From the NCBI GenBank assembly GCA_910579545.1, contig CAJTVI010000094.1:1-7827 (forward strand): DNA of 7,827 nt. The letters are read 5' to 3'. Origin of the DNA: an uncultured Oscillospiraceae bacterium (GTDB lineage: Bacteria > Bacillota > Clostridia > Oscillospirales > Ruminococcaceae). Positions 1 through 5,987 of the stretch are shown here, one piece after another. The position numbers and the translations under genes are program-made. The notes under the pieces were generated by a model. That model was not told the DNA's origin. It did not search any database and saw only the letters and a program-made list of their open reading frames with translations. Each line of letters begins with the position of its first letter. Positions within the stretch are counted from its first letter, which is position 1.

Positions 1-255
1 CTTGCCTGATGCCACGCTCAGGTCCTGGCAGGGGGAGCCGAAGGTGATGATGTCCACGGGCGGCAGTGTGCCGCCATAAAGTTTCGTAATGTCGCCAACG
101 TGTTCCATTTCAGGAAAGTGCTTCTGTGTCACAGAAATACATTCCGGTATGATTTCGCTGGCCCACAAAGGTCTGATTCCATAAAAAGAGGCGGCATAGG
201 GAAAACCTCCTATGCCGTCGAATAAGGAACCAAGCGTAAGCTGCTCTTTATTCAA
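1..255 (-). CDS. DNA (cytosine-5-)methyltransferase, N-terminal part (cut by window edge)
   Basis: Only the first 85 codons are inside the window; the gene continues beyond position 1. The family transfers a methyl group from S-adenosylmethionine to C5 of cytosine in a specific DNA site. Visible motifs are motif I, LFDGIGGF (residues 11-18), the AdoMet-binding loop, and motif IV, GSPCQDLS (residues 73-80), with the catalytic cysteine at C76. The start is a TTG at 255-253. It is supported by a GGAGG Shine-Dalgarno at 265-269 with 9-nt spacing, and it shares bases with the TGA of the upstream topoisomerase gene (TTGA), which suggests translational coupling. By hand count 86 of 180 bases in 61-240 are G or C, lower than the roughly 62-70% in sampled stretches of the topoisomerase and hydrolase genes, so it may be a separately acquired passenger. 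No restriction endonuclease is visible, but downstream sequence is missing, so orphan status is unproven. The enzyme class is secure; the recognition site cannot be read from this part. Confidence 0.93.
   Translation of the reverse strand, partial: MNKEQLTLGSLFDGIGGFPYAASFYGIRPLWASEIIPECISVTQKHFPEMEHVGDITKLYGGTLPPVDIITFGSPCQDLSVASGK
192..217 (-). repeat. perfect 9-bp inverted repeat (possible mRNA hairpin) early in the methyltransferase gene
   Basis: CGGCATAGG (192-200) and CCTATGCCG (209-217) are exact reverse complements separated by an 8-base loop. On the coding strand the element holds AGGAGG followed 8 nt later by an out-of-frame ATG. It lies in the codons of the conserved AdoMet loop (motif I), so part of the sequence is fixed by protein constraint. 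No T-run follows, so it is not a classical terminator. A regulatory role is speculative. Confidence 0.4.
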
Positions 256-2366
256 TTTTTCTTTCCTCCATTGCTTTTCTCTTTGCCGCCAAAGTCCAGC
301 TTGAAGTTCACATACTCGCCGGTATCCTCCAAAAGCACATCCGCGTCATAGGTTTTTCCGGTTTTTTCCGAGTAGCAGCCGGTGAGCCTTGCCCGCCCGT
401 CTTTTAAGAGGGCCGCGACAATGGCCTTGGTGGGCTGTTTCTTCTTGGCGCTCCACCACTTGCTGTCTTTCCAGATGGCAAATCTGCAAGTTTCACTTTG
501 GCAGAAAAATCCCTTTTGCGATTCTGTAACCTCACCGCCGCACCGGGGGCATCTGCCTACTGCTTCGCGGGGCGGGGAGAACAGATACTCGGTCCCCTTA
601 ACCACCTGATAGGTTGCCGCCAGCTCCCGCAGCATGGCGTAAATCCCGGACAGAAACTCCTCCGGGGAAAGCTCGCCGCGCTCAATCTCGCCCAGCCGGT
701 ACTCCCACTCGGCGGTGAGCAGCGGGGATTGCAGCTGCTCCGGCAGAACCGTAATGAGGGAACGCGCGTCGCGGGAGGGCATCAGCTGGACCGTCTTTTT
801 GCTCTTTTTCCGTTCCAGAAAACCGGTGGAGGCCAGCTTTTCCAGAATCCCGGCGCGGGTGGCAGGCGTACCCAATCCCTTGCGCTCGGCGGTATCCGGC
901 ATATCTTCTTTACCGGCGTTCTCCATAGCCGACAGCAGGGTATCTTCGGTGAAATGCTTTGGCGGGCTGGTTTTCCCCTCCTTGACGGAGGCATTGGAAA
1001 CGGACAAAGATTGTCCCTCGGAGAGTTCCGGCAGCGTCTTTTCCTCTGGTCTTTCCTCCGGCTCCGGGGCATTTTTCAGACCGGCGTGATAAGCGGCATC
1101 CAGCCTGCGCCAGCCGGGGCGCTGAATGGTTTTCCCTTTTGCGGCAAACTCCTGACCGGCGCAGACCAGCGTGGCGGCGGTTTCCTCGTAGAGATGGGGT
1201 TCCGCCACCGCGCACAGCAGCCTTGCGGCCACCAGCTCCAACACCGCTTTTTCCCCCACAGGGAGGGCGGACAAATCCGCATCCCGAAGATTGCGGGTGG
1301 GGATCACCGCATGGTGGTCGGTCACTTTCTTATCGTTGATGACCGCCTCCGGGTTGCAGGTAATGCCGATCCCCTTTCGGAACGGCATGGCATTGGCGGT
1401 GAGGTTGACCAGCACCGGCAGGCCCTCCGCCATATCCGAGGTCAGATACCGGCTGTCCGTCCGGGGATAAGTACACAGCTTTTTCTCATAGAGGTTTTGC
1501 AGATAGTCCAGCGTTTGCTGGGCGGTAAACCCCAGCAGGCGGTTGGCGTCCCGCTGTAAGGTGGTCAGGTCATAAAGGGCGGGCGGCTTTTCGGACTTCT
1601 CTTTCCGCTGCGCCTGTTTCACCACCGCAGAACCGCCCCGGCAGGCGGTTTGCAGCTCTTTCGCGGCGGTTTTGTCTTTCATCCGCGCCCCCACAGCGGT
1701 AAATCCGGGCAGTTCCAGCGCCACCGTATAGAACGGCTCCGGCTGGAAGGCTTCAATCTCTGCTTCCCGCTGGACGATAAGGGCCAGTGTAGGGGACATA
1801 ACCCGCCCGATGTTGAGGGTCCGGCGGTACAGCACCGAAAACAGCCGGGTGGCGTTGATGCCCACCAGCCAGTCGGCTTTGGCGCGGCAGAGCGCCGCCT
1901 GATGCAGACCGTCATAGTCCGCGCCGGGGCGGAGGTTTTCAAAGCCCTCCCGGATTGCCGAATCCTCCATGCTGGAAATCCAGAGCCGCTTCATGGGCTT
2001 TTTGCAGCCCGCCAGCTCATAGACGTTGCGGAAAATCAGTTCGCCCTCCCGTCCCGCGTCACAGGCGTTTACCACCTCGGTCACATCCGGGGCGCACAGC
2101 AGCTTTTTGAGAATATCAAACTGTTTCTTCTTGTCCCGCCCCACGCTCATTTTCCAGTCCGAGGGCAGGATCGGCAGATCGTCATAGCGCCACTTGGCGT
2201 ATTTAGGGTCATAGCTGTCCGCATCGGCAAGCCCGGCCAGATGCCCCACGCACCAGCTGACCCGCCAGCCGTTTCCTTCCAGATACCCGTCCTTGCGGGC
2301 ATTGGCCCCGATTACAGCGGACAGGCTTTGGGCCACCGACGGTTTTTCAGCAATCACAAGGCGCAT
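252..2366 (-). CDS. topB: DNA topoisomerase III (type IA), conjugative-element type
   Basis: A complete 704-aa type IA topoisomerase, which cuts and reseals single DNA strands through a 5'-phosphotyrosine. The Toprim domain is at the N-terminus: VIAEKPSVAQ with catalytic E7, then ACDAGREGE, whose acidic residues D103, E107 and E109 serve metal binding. The active-site tyrosine is Y300 in TYPRTDSRYL. GLGTPATRAGILEKL near residues 498-512 is a typical conserved block. The C-terminus has one four-cysteine zinc finger (C606, C609, C622, C627) followed by a short basic DNA-binding-like tail. The reading frame stays open to 2417, but the ATG at 2366 is preferred because GGGAGG (2376-2381) sits 9 nt upstream and the family begins MRLVIAEKPS-like. 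The start lies 20 bp inside the preceding gene, and the TGA overlaps the TTG of the methyltransferase. Known elements of this type carry such a TopB among the transfer genes; a role in resolving transfer or replication intermediates is inferred. Confidence 0.96.
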   Translation of the reverse strand: MRLVIAEKPSVAQSLSAVIGANARKDGYLEGNGWRVSWCVGHLAGLADADSYDPKYAKWRYDDLPILPSDWKMSVGRDKKKQFDILKKLLCAPDVTEVVNACDAGREGELIFRNVYELAGCKKPMKRLWISSMEDSAIREGFENLRPGADYDGLHQAALCRAKADWLVGINATRLFSVLYRRTLNIGRVMSPTLALIVQREAEIEAFQPEPFYTVALELPGFTAVGARMKDKTAAKELQTACRGGSAVVKQAQRKEKSEKPPALYDLTTLQRDANRLLGFTAQQTLDYLQNLYEKKLCTYPRTDSRYLTSDMAEGLPVLVNLTANAMPFRKGIGITCNPEAVINDKKVTDHHAVIPTRNLRDADLSALPVGEKAVLELVAARLLCAVAEPHLYEETAATLVCAGQEFAAKGKTIQRPGWRRLDAAYHAGLKNAPEPEERPEEKTLPELSEGQSLSVSNASVKEGKTSPPKHFTEDTLLSAMENAGKEDMPDTAERKGLGTPATRAGILEKLASTGFLERKKSKKTVQLMPSRDARSLITVLPEQLQSPLLTAEWEYRLGEIERGELSPEEFLSGIYAMLRELAATYQVVKGTEYLFSPPREAVGRCPRCGGEVTESQKGFFCQSETCRFAIWKDSKWWSAKKKQPTKAIVAALLKDGRARLTGCYSEKTGKTYDADVLLEDTGEYVNFKLDFGGKEKSNGGKKN

Positions 2367-3045
2367 AATCTTCATCCTCCCATTCTTCCCGCATAGATGT
2401 ACGCAGTTTTTCCTCAATGCTGTTATCCTCTGTCAGCATCAGGTCATAGCCGAACCGGTAATCATATCGGTACAGTTTTCCTACCAGATCATTGATGAGG
2501 ATGCGGCAGGCCAGAATGACACGTTTTTTATCCACCTGCATCAGCTGGTAGCGTTGATAATCGCTGTAATAGGACTCATGCCGGTGCGCGCGGCTGTTGG
2601 CGTCCTCCAGCAGCCAGTCTACCGGGTCCTGGCAGCCTTCCTCTTTTTCCCCCTCCATATATTTCAGCAGTTCCATCACCATCGGAAAACTCTGCTCGTC
2701 CATGCGGGCTTCTTCTTTCAGATAGCCGATCAGGGCGCATAAAAGCAGGCGGGCCGCTGTCTGTTCCCGTTCCGTTAAAGCCTCCATCGTCTTTGCGGCC
2801 TCCGGCAGAAGCCTTTCTTCTACAAAAGTTTCCACATCGCCGGAGTACAGCTGGCGGATGGAATCTATGGACAGCGGGGCGGCTGTGTCGCCATCCATAG
2901 AAAAGTCATAAAGGTCGTCGCTCTGTGCAGGCTTTTTCCGAAGTTTGCGTATCAGGGTAGAAACAATGTCGCCGCCCAGATACACCGCCAGACAGCACAG
3001 GTCAAAAACAGCAACGATTTTGATAAATAAAATAAGATACTTCAT
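2347..3045 (-). CDS. membrane-anchored protein with VirD4-insert-like helical domain (232 aa, not a named family)
   Basis: I do not recognise this as a named family. Residues 3-25 form one hydrophobic segment followed by a basic stretch (RKLRKK), so by the positive-inside rule the remaining ~200 residues should be cytoplasmic. The rest looks mainly helical, acidic and without catalytic motifs. Residues about 88-187 contain TEREQTAARLLLCALIGYL, EQSFPMVMELLKYME, DPVDWLLED and DYQRYQL. From memory, these resemble the all-alpha insert between Walker A and Walker B of VirD4-like (CD1115-type) coupling proteins, but no Walker motifs are present. The C-terminus is acidic and ends CDC. ATG at 3045 follows AAGGAG (3055-3060) with 9-nt spacing and overlaps the stop of the 64-aa gene as ATGA; the 3' end overlaps topB by 20 bp. 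Possible roles are a partner or regulator of the coupling protein, or a paralogue that lost its ATPase core. The gene is certain; the function is open. Confidence 0.85.
   Translation of the reverse strand: MKYLILFIKIVAVFDLCCLAVYLGGDIVSTLIRKLRKKPAQSDDLYDFSMDGDTAAPLSIDSIRQLYSGDVETFVEERLLPEAAKTMEALTEREQTAARLLLCALIGYLKEEARMDEQSFPMVMELLKYMEGEKEEGCQDPVDWLLEDANSRAHRHESYYSDYQRYQLMQVDKKRVILACRILINDLVGKLYRYDYRFGYDLMLTEDNSIEEKLRTSMREEWEDEDYAPCDC
2376..2381 (-). promoter_or_regulatory. ribosome binding site that fixes the topoisomerase start
   Basis: GGGAGG on the minus strand, 9 nt before the ATG at 2366-2364. It lies inside the last codons of the 232-aa gene, so initiation here is probably coupled to translation of that gene. 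No comparable site precedes the in-frame ATG at 2417. Confidence 0.75.
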
Positions 3046-3236
3046 TTCCGATCTCTCCTTTCTTTCAGCTGCTTTTCCAGTTCCCGGTGGCAGAATCCCA
3101 CACAGGGCCTCCCGTAGTTGCCGCAGCCATAGCAGGGGTGGCTTTTGGGTAAAGAAGGAGGGCGGGAAGTTTTCTTCCTGCCCTCCGGTTTCTGTGTCAT
3201 CATGCGCTCAAAGGGGCTGTCGGTGAAGCGGGTCAT
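3042..3236 (-). CDS. small four-cysteine protein (64 aa), probable metal-binding element protein
   Basis: A short basic protein of unknown function. After a proline/lysine-rich N-terminal half it has C35-x2-C38-x6-C45-x3-C49 in the stretch PCYGCGNYGRPCVGFC, a spacing that could bind zinc or an iron-sulfur cluster, then a charged helix-like tail (RELEKQLKERRDRK). There is no signal peptide or membrane segment, so it is expected in the cytoplasm. It is probably real despite its size: ATG at 3236 overlaps the TGA of the upstream DUF4366-type gene (ATGA), its own TGA overlaps the ATG of the 232-aa gene in the same way, and a GAGG (3247-3250) lies 10 nt before the start. The ordered cysteines fit a conserved protein better than a chance frame. 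Metal binding and any regulatory role are inferred; an accessory to its membrane-protein neighbours is equally possible. Confidence 0.75.
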   Translation of the reverse strand: MTRFTDSPFERMMTQKPEGRKKTSRPPSLPKSHPCYGCGNYGRPCVGFCHRELEKQLKERRDRK

Positions 3237-3955
3237 TCCGGTTCTTCCTCACTTTCCTCCGGTTCCTCCTCCGCGCCCTCCTCGGATTCCCACAGCTCAT
3301 CTTCCTCATCGCCGTAGTCGTAATCGTCCAGATTGTCCGGGCCTTTGGTTTTCGGCTTGTTCTTCATAAACTTGAAGTAGTAGAGCGCGCCCCCGCCGCC
3401 TAACAGGGCCACAACCAAAAGCAGGACAGCCGGATTCATGCCGGACTTTTTCTCCGGTTCCGGCTCCGCTGCAGGCGGCTCCTCCGGTTCCGCCGCCTTG
3501 CCGGTGCAGCTTGTCATGGTAAAGGCGCAGACCGGGCAGTTCCGGTTGATTGCGCCTGCCTGACATTTCTCGGTGCAGCTGCAAACAGCGGGAGGCTCCT
3601 CGCTGTCCCCGTCCTCCATCAGCGCCATCAGGTCGGCTTCGTCTACCTGGTTGAGAAAATGGACGGTGTTTTCCCCCTCGTCATCCCGGTCCACCAGGAT
3701 GTAGAAGTAGTTGCCGTTTTTGGTGGTAACGGTAATCAGCTGCTTGTTCCCGCCGTAATCGTCCACCAGGGTGGCGTTGCCATCCGGGGTGAGGGGCGGC
3801 GTTTCCTCCGGCTGCTCCACCTGTACGTTGGAATCGTTGGTTCCATCAGCCGGTTCCTCGCCGCCGCCCGCATAGGCAGGGACAGAAAAACCGCCCATGA
3901 GGACCAGGGCGGTGCAAAATGCGGCCAGTGTCCGCAATAACTGTTTAGATTTCAT
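3233..3955 (-). CDS. DUF4366 / CD1107-family-like mobile element surface protein
   Basis: A 240-aa type I membrane protein in this order: signal peptide (residues 1-29, basic start, hydrophobic core, likely cleavage after AYA); a low-complexity Glu/Pro stretch; a compact domain (about 55-115) including QLITVTTKNGNYFYILVDRD, typical of the DUF4366 (CD1107) proteins of these elements as I recall them; a six-cysteine segment (C125, C127, C131, C140, C143, C150); a Pro/Glu spacer; a membrane helix (about 175-193) followed by basic residues; and a very acidic cytoplasmic tail ending in Glu/Pro repeats. ATG at 3955 has AAGGAGG (3965-3971) at 9 nt. It overlaps the DUF4315-type gene by 11 bp and the 64-aa gene by 4 bp. 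The molecular function of the family is unknown. Location outside the membrane next to the hydrolase and VirB4 genes suggests part of the mating apparatus. Confidence 0.88.
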   Translation of the reverse strand: MKSKQLLRTLAAFCTALVLMGGFSVPAYAGGGEEPADGTNDSNVQVEQPEETPPLTPDGNATLVDDYGGNKQLITVTTKNGNYFYILVDRDDEGENTVHFLNQVDEADLMALMEDGDSEEPPAVCSCTEKCQAGAINRNCPVCAFTMTSCTGKAAEPEEPPAAEPEPEKKSGMNPAVLLLVVALLGGGGALYYFKFMKNKPKTKGPDNLDDYDYGDEEDELWESEEGAEEEPEESEEEPE

Positions 3956-4202
3956 CGTGATTTTCCTCCTTTTCCTGGGTATCGGGTGCAGGCGTTCCCA
4001 CGCCGGGAATCCCGCCGCCGGACAGCAGCGCGTTCAGCTCCTGCGGGGTCATGCGGACCGCCCGCACCAGCTGGACGATTTGCAGGTTCTCCGCCTCGGT
4101 TTTCTGCGCCTCCAATTCCCGCAGCCGGTTCTGGTATTCCGCCAGCTTTTCGCGGGTCTTTGCGATCTCCCGGTCAATCCGGTCGATTTTGTTCGTTGCC
4201 AT
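3945..4202 (-). CDS. DUF4315-family-like coiled-coil protein
   Basis: An 85-aa protein with an N-terminal coiled coil (about residues 3-45: DKI-like IDRIDREIAKTREKLAEY, then heptads rich in Leu, Glu and Lys), a conserved-looking segment with MTPQELNALL, and a Gly/Pro then acidic tail. This matches my memory of the DUF4315 proteins that sit between the CD1108-like and CD1107-like genes in Clostridia conjugative elements. The frame extends to an ATG at 4223, but the start at 4202 is preferred because AAGGAG (4211-4216) lies 8 nt upstream, while nothing similar precedes 4223. It is the only gene here separated from its upstream neighbour, by 24 bp, and it overlaps the next gene by 11 bp. It has no membrane segment. 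A scaffold or oligomerising role in the secretion machine is inferred only. Confidence 0.88.
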   Translation of the reverse strand: MATNKIDRIDREIAKTREKLAEYQNRLRELEAQKTEAENLQIVQLVRAVRMTPQELNALLSGGGIPGVGTPAPDTQEKEENHDEI

Positions 4203-4210
4203 CTGTAACA

Positions 4211-4216
4211 CTCCTT
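4211..4216 (-). promoter_or_regulatory. ribosome binding site that fixes the DUF4315-type start
   Basis: AAGGAG on the minus strand, 8 nt before the ATG at 4202-4200, within the single 24-bp gap between genes. It decides for the shorter 85-aa product over the 92-aa reading. Confidence 0.75.
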
Positions 4217-4226
4217 CCCACATGGT

Positions 4227-5987
4227 TTAGTTCCAGTTCATCAGGCCGTAGCCCTTGATGCACTGGTAATTCAGGTCATAGCTTTTGATTTTGCAGGCGT
4301 CGCCGGAATTGCCCTCCACCGTATAGACCCGGCTCCCGTCTGTGCCGATCACAATGCCGACATGGTCGGCGGAACCGTCCAAATCCCAGTCAAAGAAAAT
4401 GGCGTCGCCGGGGGCGATGTTGGCATATCCGCGCCCGCCCCATTGTCCATGCGACTGGAACCAGGGTACGCCCTGGGACTGGCAGCCAGCAAAGCGCGGT
4501 TCGCTTTTCCCGGCCTGGTTATAGCACCAGCTCACGAAGCAGGCGCACCATTCCACCCGGCTGTTAAAGCCGTACCAGCTCCAATACGGATAGCCGCCCA
4601 CGTTTCCCACCTGACGCTTCGCCAGATCCACCAGGCCCGGATTGCCGGGGCGGGTCCCGTTTATAAACTCCACGCCGCTCAAATCCTCGGAATTTCCCAT
4701 ATCCGGGGAACCGCCGCCAAACAGCAGCGGCTTGTTGCCCCTGGTGGCGATATAGACCTGGTACATCTCATATTCATCCGGGGTGAGCAGTTCCGGCGCA
4801 AGGGCGGAAATCTGGGTGTTCACAAGCTCCACATGGAGGATGTAGTATTCATAGGGGACTTCCTCGCTGGTCGTTTCCCCGGTTTCCGGGTCGGTGCTGG
4901 TTTCGGTGCGGTAGCGGATTTCCACCTCCTCGGTCAGTGTCAGGACATATTGGAGGTCAAAGACCCGCTGTAACTGTGCCGCCGCGCTCTGGGGCGTGTA
5001 CTCATGGAGCAGGGCGCTTAAATAAGCCGCCAGCTCATGGGGATTGTGGCCGATAGGGTCCAGATTGTACCGGTACTCGTCATAGCCTGGGTGCAGGCTC
5101 TCCATGTTGTCCAGTTCGGCTTGCAGTTCCGCCTCCTTTGCGGCATAGTCCGCTTCCGTCCCCAGCATATCCTCGTCTTTGGAGGGATAGGTGGAGCCGG
5201 ACACCGCCGAGCCGATGCTCTGGGCCAGCATGGAGCAGGAGGACAGGGTATTCATCAGCAGGCAGACCAGCAGAAACAGCGCCAGCGCAATCAGGAATCC
5301 CTTCTTGTGCCGCATGACAAACCGGCCTGCCTGTTCCGCTTTTTCTTTGACGGACTTTGCCGCCTTGCCGGTCTTGTGCGCGGTCTTGGCAGTATGGCCT
5401 GCGGCCTGTGCCGTATGCCCAGCCGTTTGACCGGCGCGTTTGGCGGCGGCATATTCCTTTTTGATGGCCTGCTTTTGCTGCCAGCGGGAAAGGGGGTTGC
5501 TGGCAAGCTGGGGGTTCTCCGCCAGGGACTTTTGGTACAGGGCGTTGATGTTTGCTTTTTCCAGCTTTTGCTCCGCCCTTGCCGCTTCGCGGTAGGGTTT
5601 CAGCTTATGGCTGCGGTATCCCTCCCGCACCAGCCGCGCGCTGACTTCAACAGCCTGCTCAGTCTTGTGCGCCCCCTCCACGCCCACATTGTCCTGTTCG
5701 GACTTGCGGATTTCCTTATGCGCCCCGGCAAGCAGCGCGTTGGCCGGAGCGCCCCGTACCGCATGGGACAGCTTGGAGGGCGGCTTTGCCTGTTCCTCAA
5801 AGGTCAGTTTCGTTGTTTTCTTTCCGGTATCGGGGTCAATAACGGTCTGCCGGACCTTCTTTTTGGGTATCCTGGCCTGCGCCTTGTCTGCCCGGACAGC
5901 TGCTTTCTGTGCGCGGCGGATCGGCTTTTCCAGCGCCGGGTCGGTCTGTTCCTCCCTCGTAAAGCGCAGGCGCGGCTCCTTAATCAA
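4227..5987 (-). CDS. CD1108-like membrane-anchored cell-wall hydrolase with C-terminal CHAP domain
   Basis: A 586-aa protein. Residues 1-225 are basic, Lys/Ala-rich and helical, beginning KEPRLRFTREEQ as in the CD1108 family I recall, with a Gly-His-Thr-Ala-rich stretch at 186-211. One membrane helix follows (about 229-249, after RHKKG), giving a cytoplasmic N-terminus and an outer C-terminus. Residues 260-430 are an extracytoplasmic region without recognised motifs. Residues about 450-586 are a CHAP domain with likely catalytic C481 (EWCACFVSW), H542 (DHVGIV) and E558 (VEGN), which cleaves peptidoglycan amide bonds. In conjugation it should make a local hole for the channel. The start is a TTG at 5987 with only a weak GGGGGA upstream. 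A TGA at 6003-6005 closes the frame above, no ATG or GTG lies between, and the next methionine is residue 225. The start overlaps the stop of the 123-aa gene by 8 bp. Many relatives carry NlpC/P60 instead of CHAP, to my knowledge. Confidence 0.9.
   Translation of the reverse strand: MIKEPRLRFTREEQTDPALEKPIRRAQKAAVRADKAQARIPKKKVRQTVIDPDTGKKTTKLTFEEQAKPPSKLSHAVRGAPANALLAGAHKEIRKSEQDNVGVEGAHKTEQAVEVSARLVREGYRSHKLKPYREAARAEQKLEKANINALYQKSLAENPQLASNPLSRWQQKQAIKKEYAAAKRAGQTAGHTAQAAGHTAKTAHKTGKAAKSVKEKAEQAGRFVMRHKKGFLIALALFLLVCLLMNTLSSCSMLAQSIGSAVSGSTYPSKDEDMLGTEADYAAKEAELQAELDNMESLHPGYDEYRYNLDPIGHNPHELAAYLSALLHEYTPQSAAAQLQRVFDLQYVLTLTEEVEIRYRTETSTDPETGETTSEEVPYEYYILHVELVNTQISALAPELLTPDEYEMYQVYIATRGNKPLLFGGGSPDMGNSEDLSGVEFINGTRPGNPGLVDLAKRQVGNVGGYPYWSWYGFNSRVEWCACFVSWCYNQAGKSEPRFAGCQSQGVPWFQSHGQWGGRGYANIAPGDAIFFDWDLDGSADHVGIVIGTDGSRVYTVEGNSGDACKIKSYDLNYQCIKGYGLMNWN
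5355..5432 (-). repeat. imperfect Gly-His/Gln-Thr-Ala coding repeat in the hydrolase
   Basis: Codons 186-211 of the hydrolase encode degenerate short units (GQTA, GHTA, QAAGHTA, KTAHKTG, KAAKS). The DNA shows matching near-repeats built on a core like GCCGGTCATACGG-type codons with variation. It lies just before the membrane helix, on the predicted cytoplasmic side, and reads as an Ala/Thr/Lys helix or linker. Short and imperfect, so of limited weight. Confidence 0.4.

Noticed and set aside
498..1559. Long plus-strand open frame (353 codons) opposite topB
   Set aside because: It is antisense to a strongly conserved topoisomerase, has no recognisable domain, and is rich in Gly, Arg, Gln and Leu as expected from the reverse strand of GC-rich codons.
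1650..2396. Plus-strand open frame (248 codons) opposite the topB Toprim region
   Set aside because: Same reasoning: antisense to conserved catalytic motifs, low-information His/Gly/Gln-rich translation and no domain.
2367..2417. Upstream extension of topoisomerase III to the ATG at 2417
   Set aside because: The extra 17 residues do not look like the family, while GGGAGG sits 9 nt before the ATG at 2366, where the Toprim domain begins.
3001..3045. AT-rich patch considered as a promoter or terminator
   Set aside because: It encodes the hydrophobic anchor of the 232-aa protein; there is no stem with a T-run and no convincing -35/-10 pair.
4203..4223. Upstream ATG at 4223 for the DUF4315-type gene
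   Set aside because: It is 3 nt after the previous stop with no ribosome site; AAGGAG points to the ATG at 4202.
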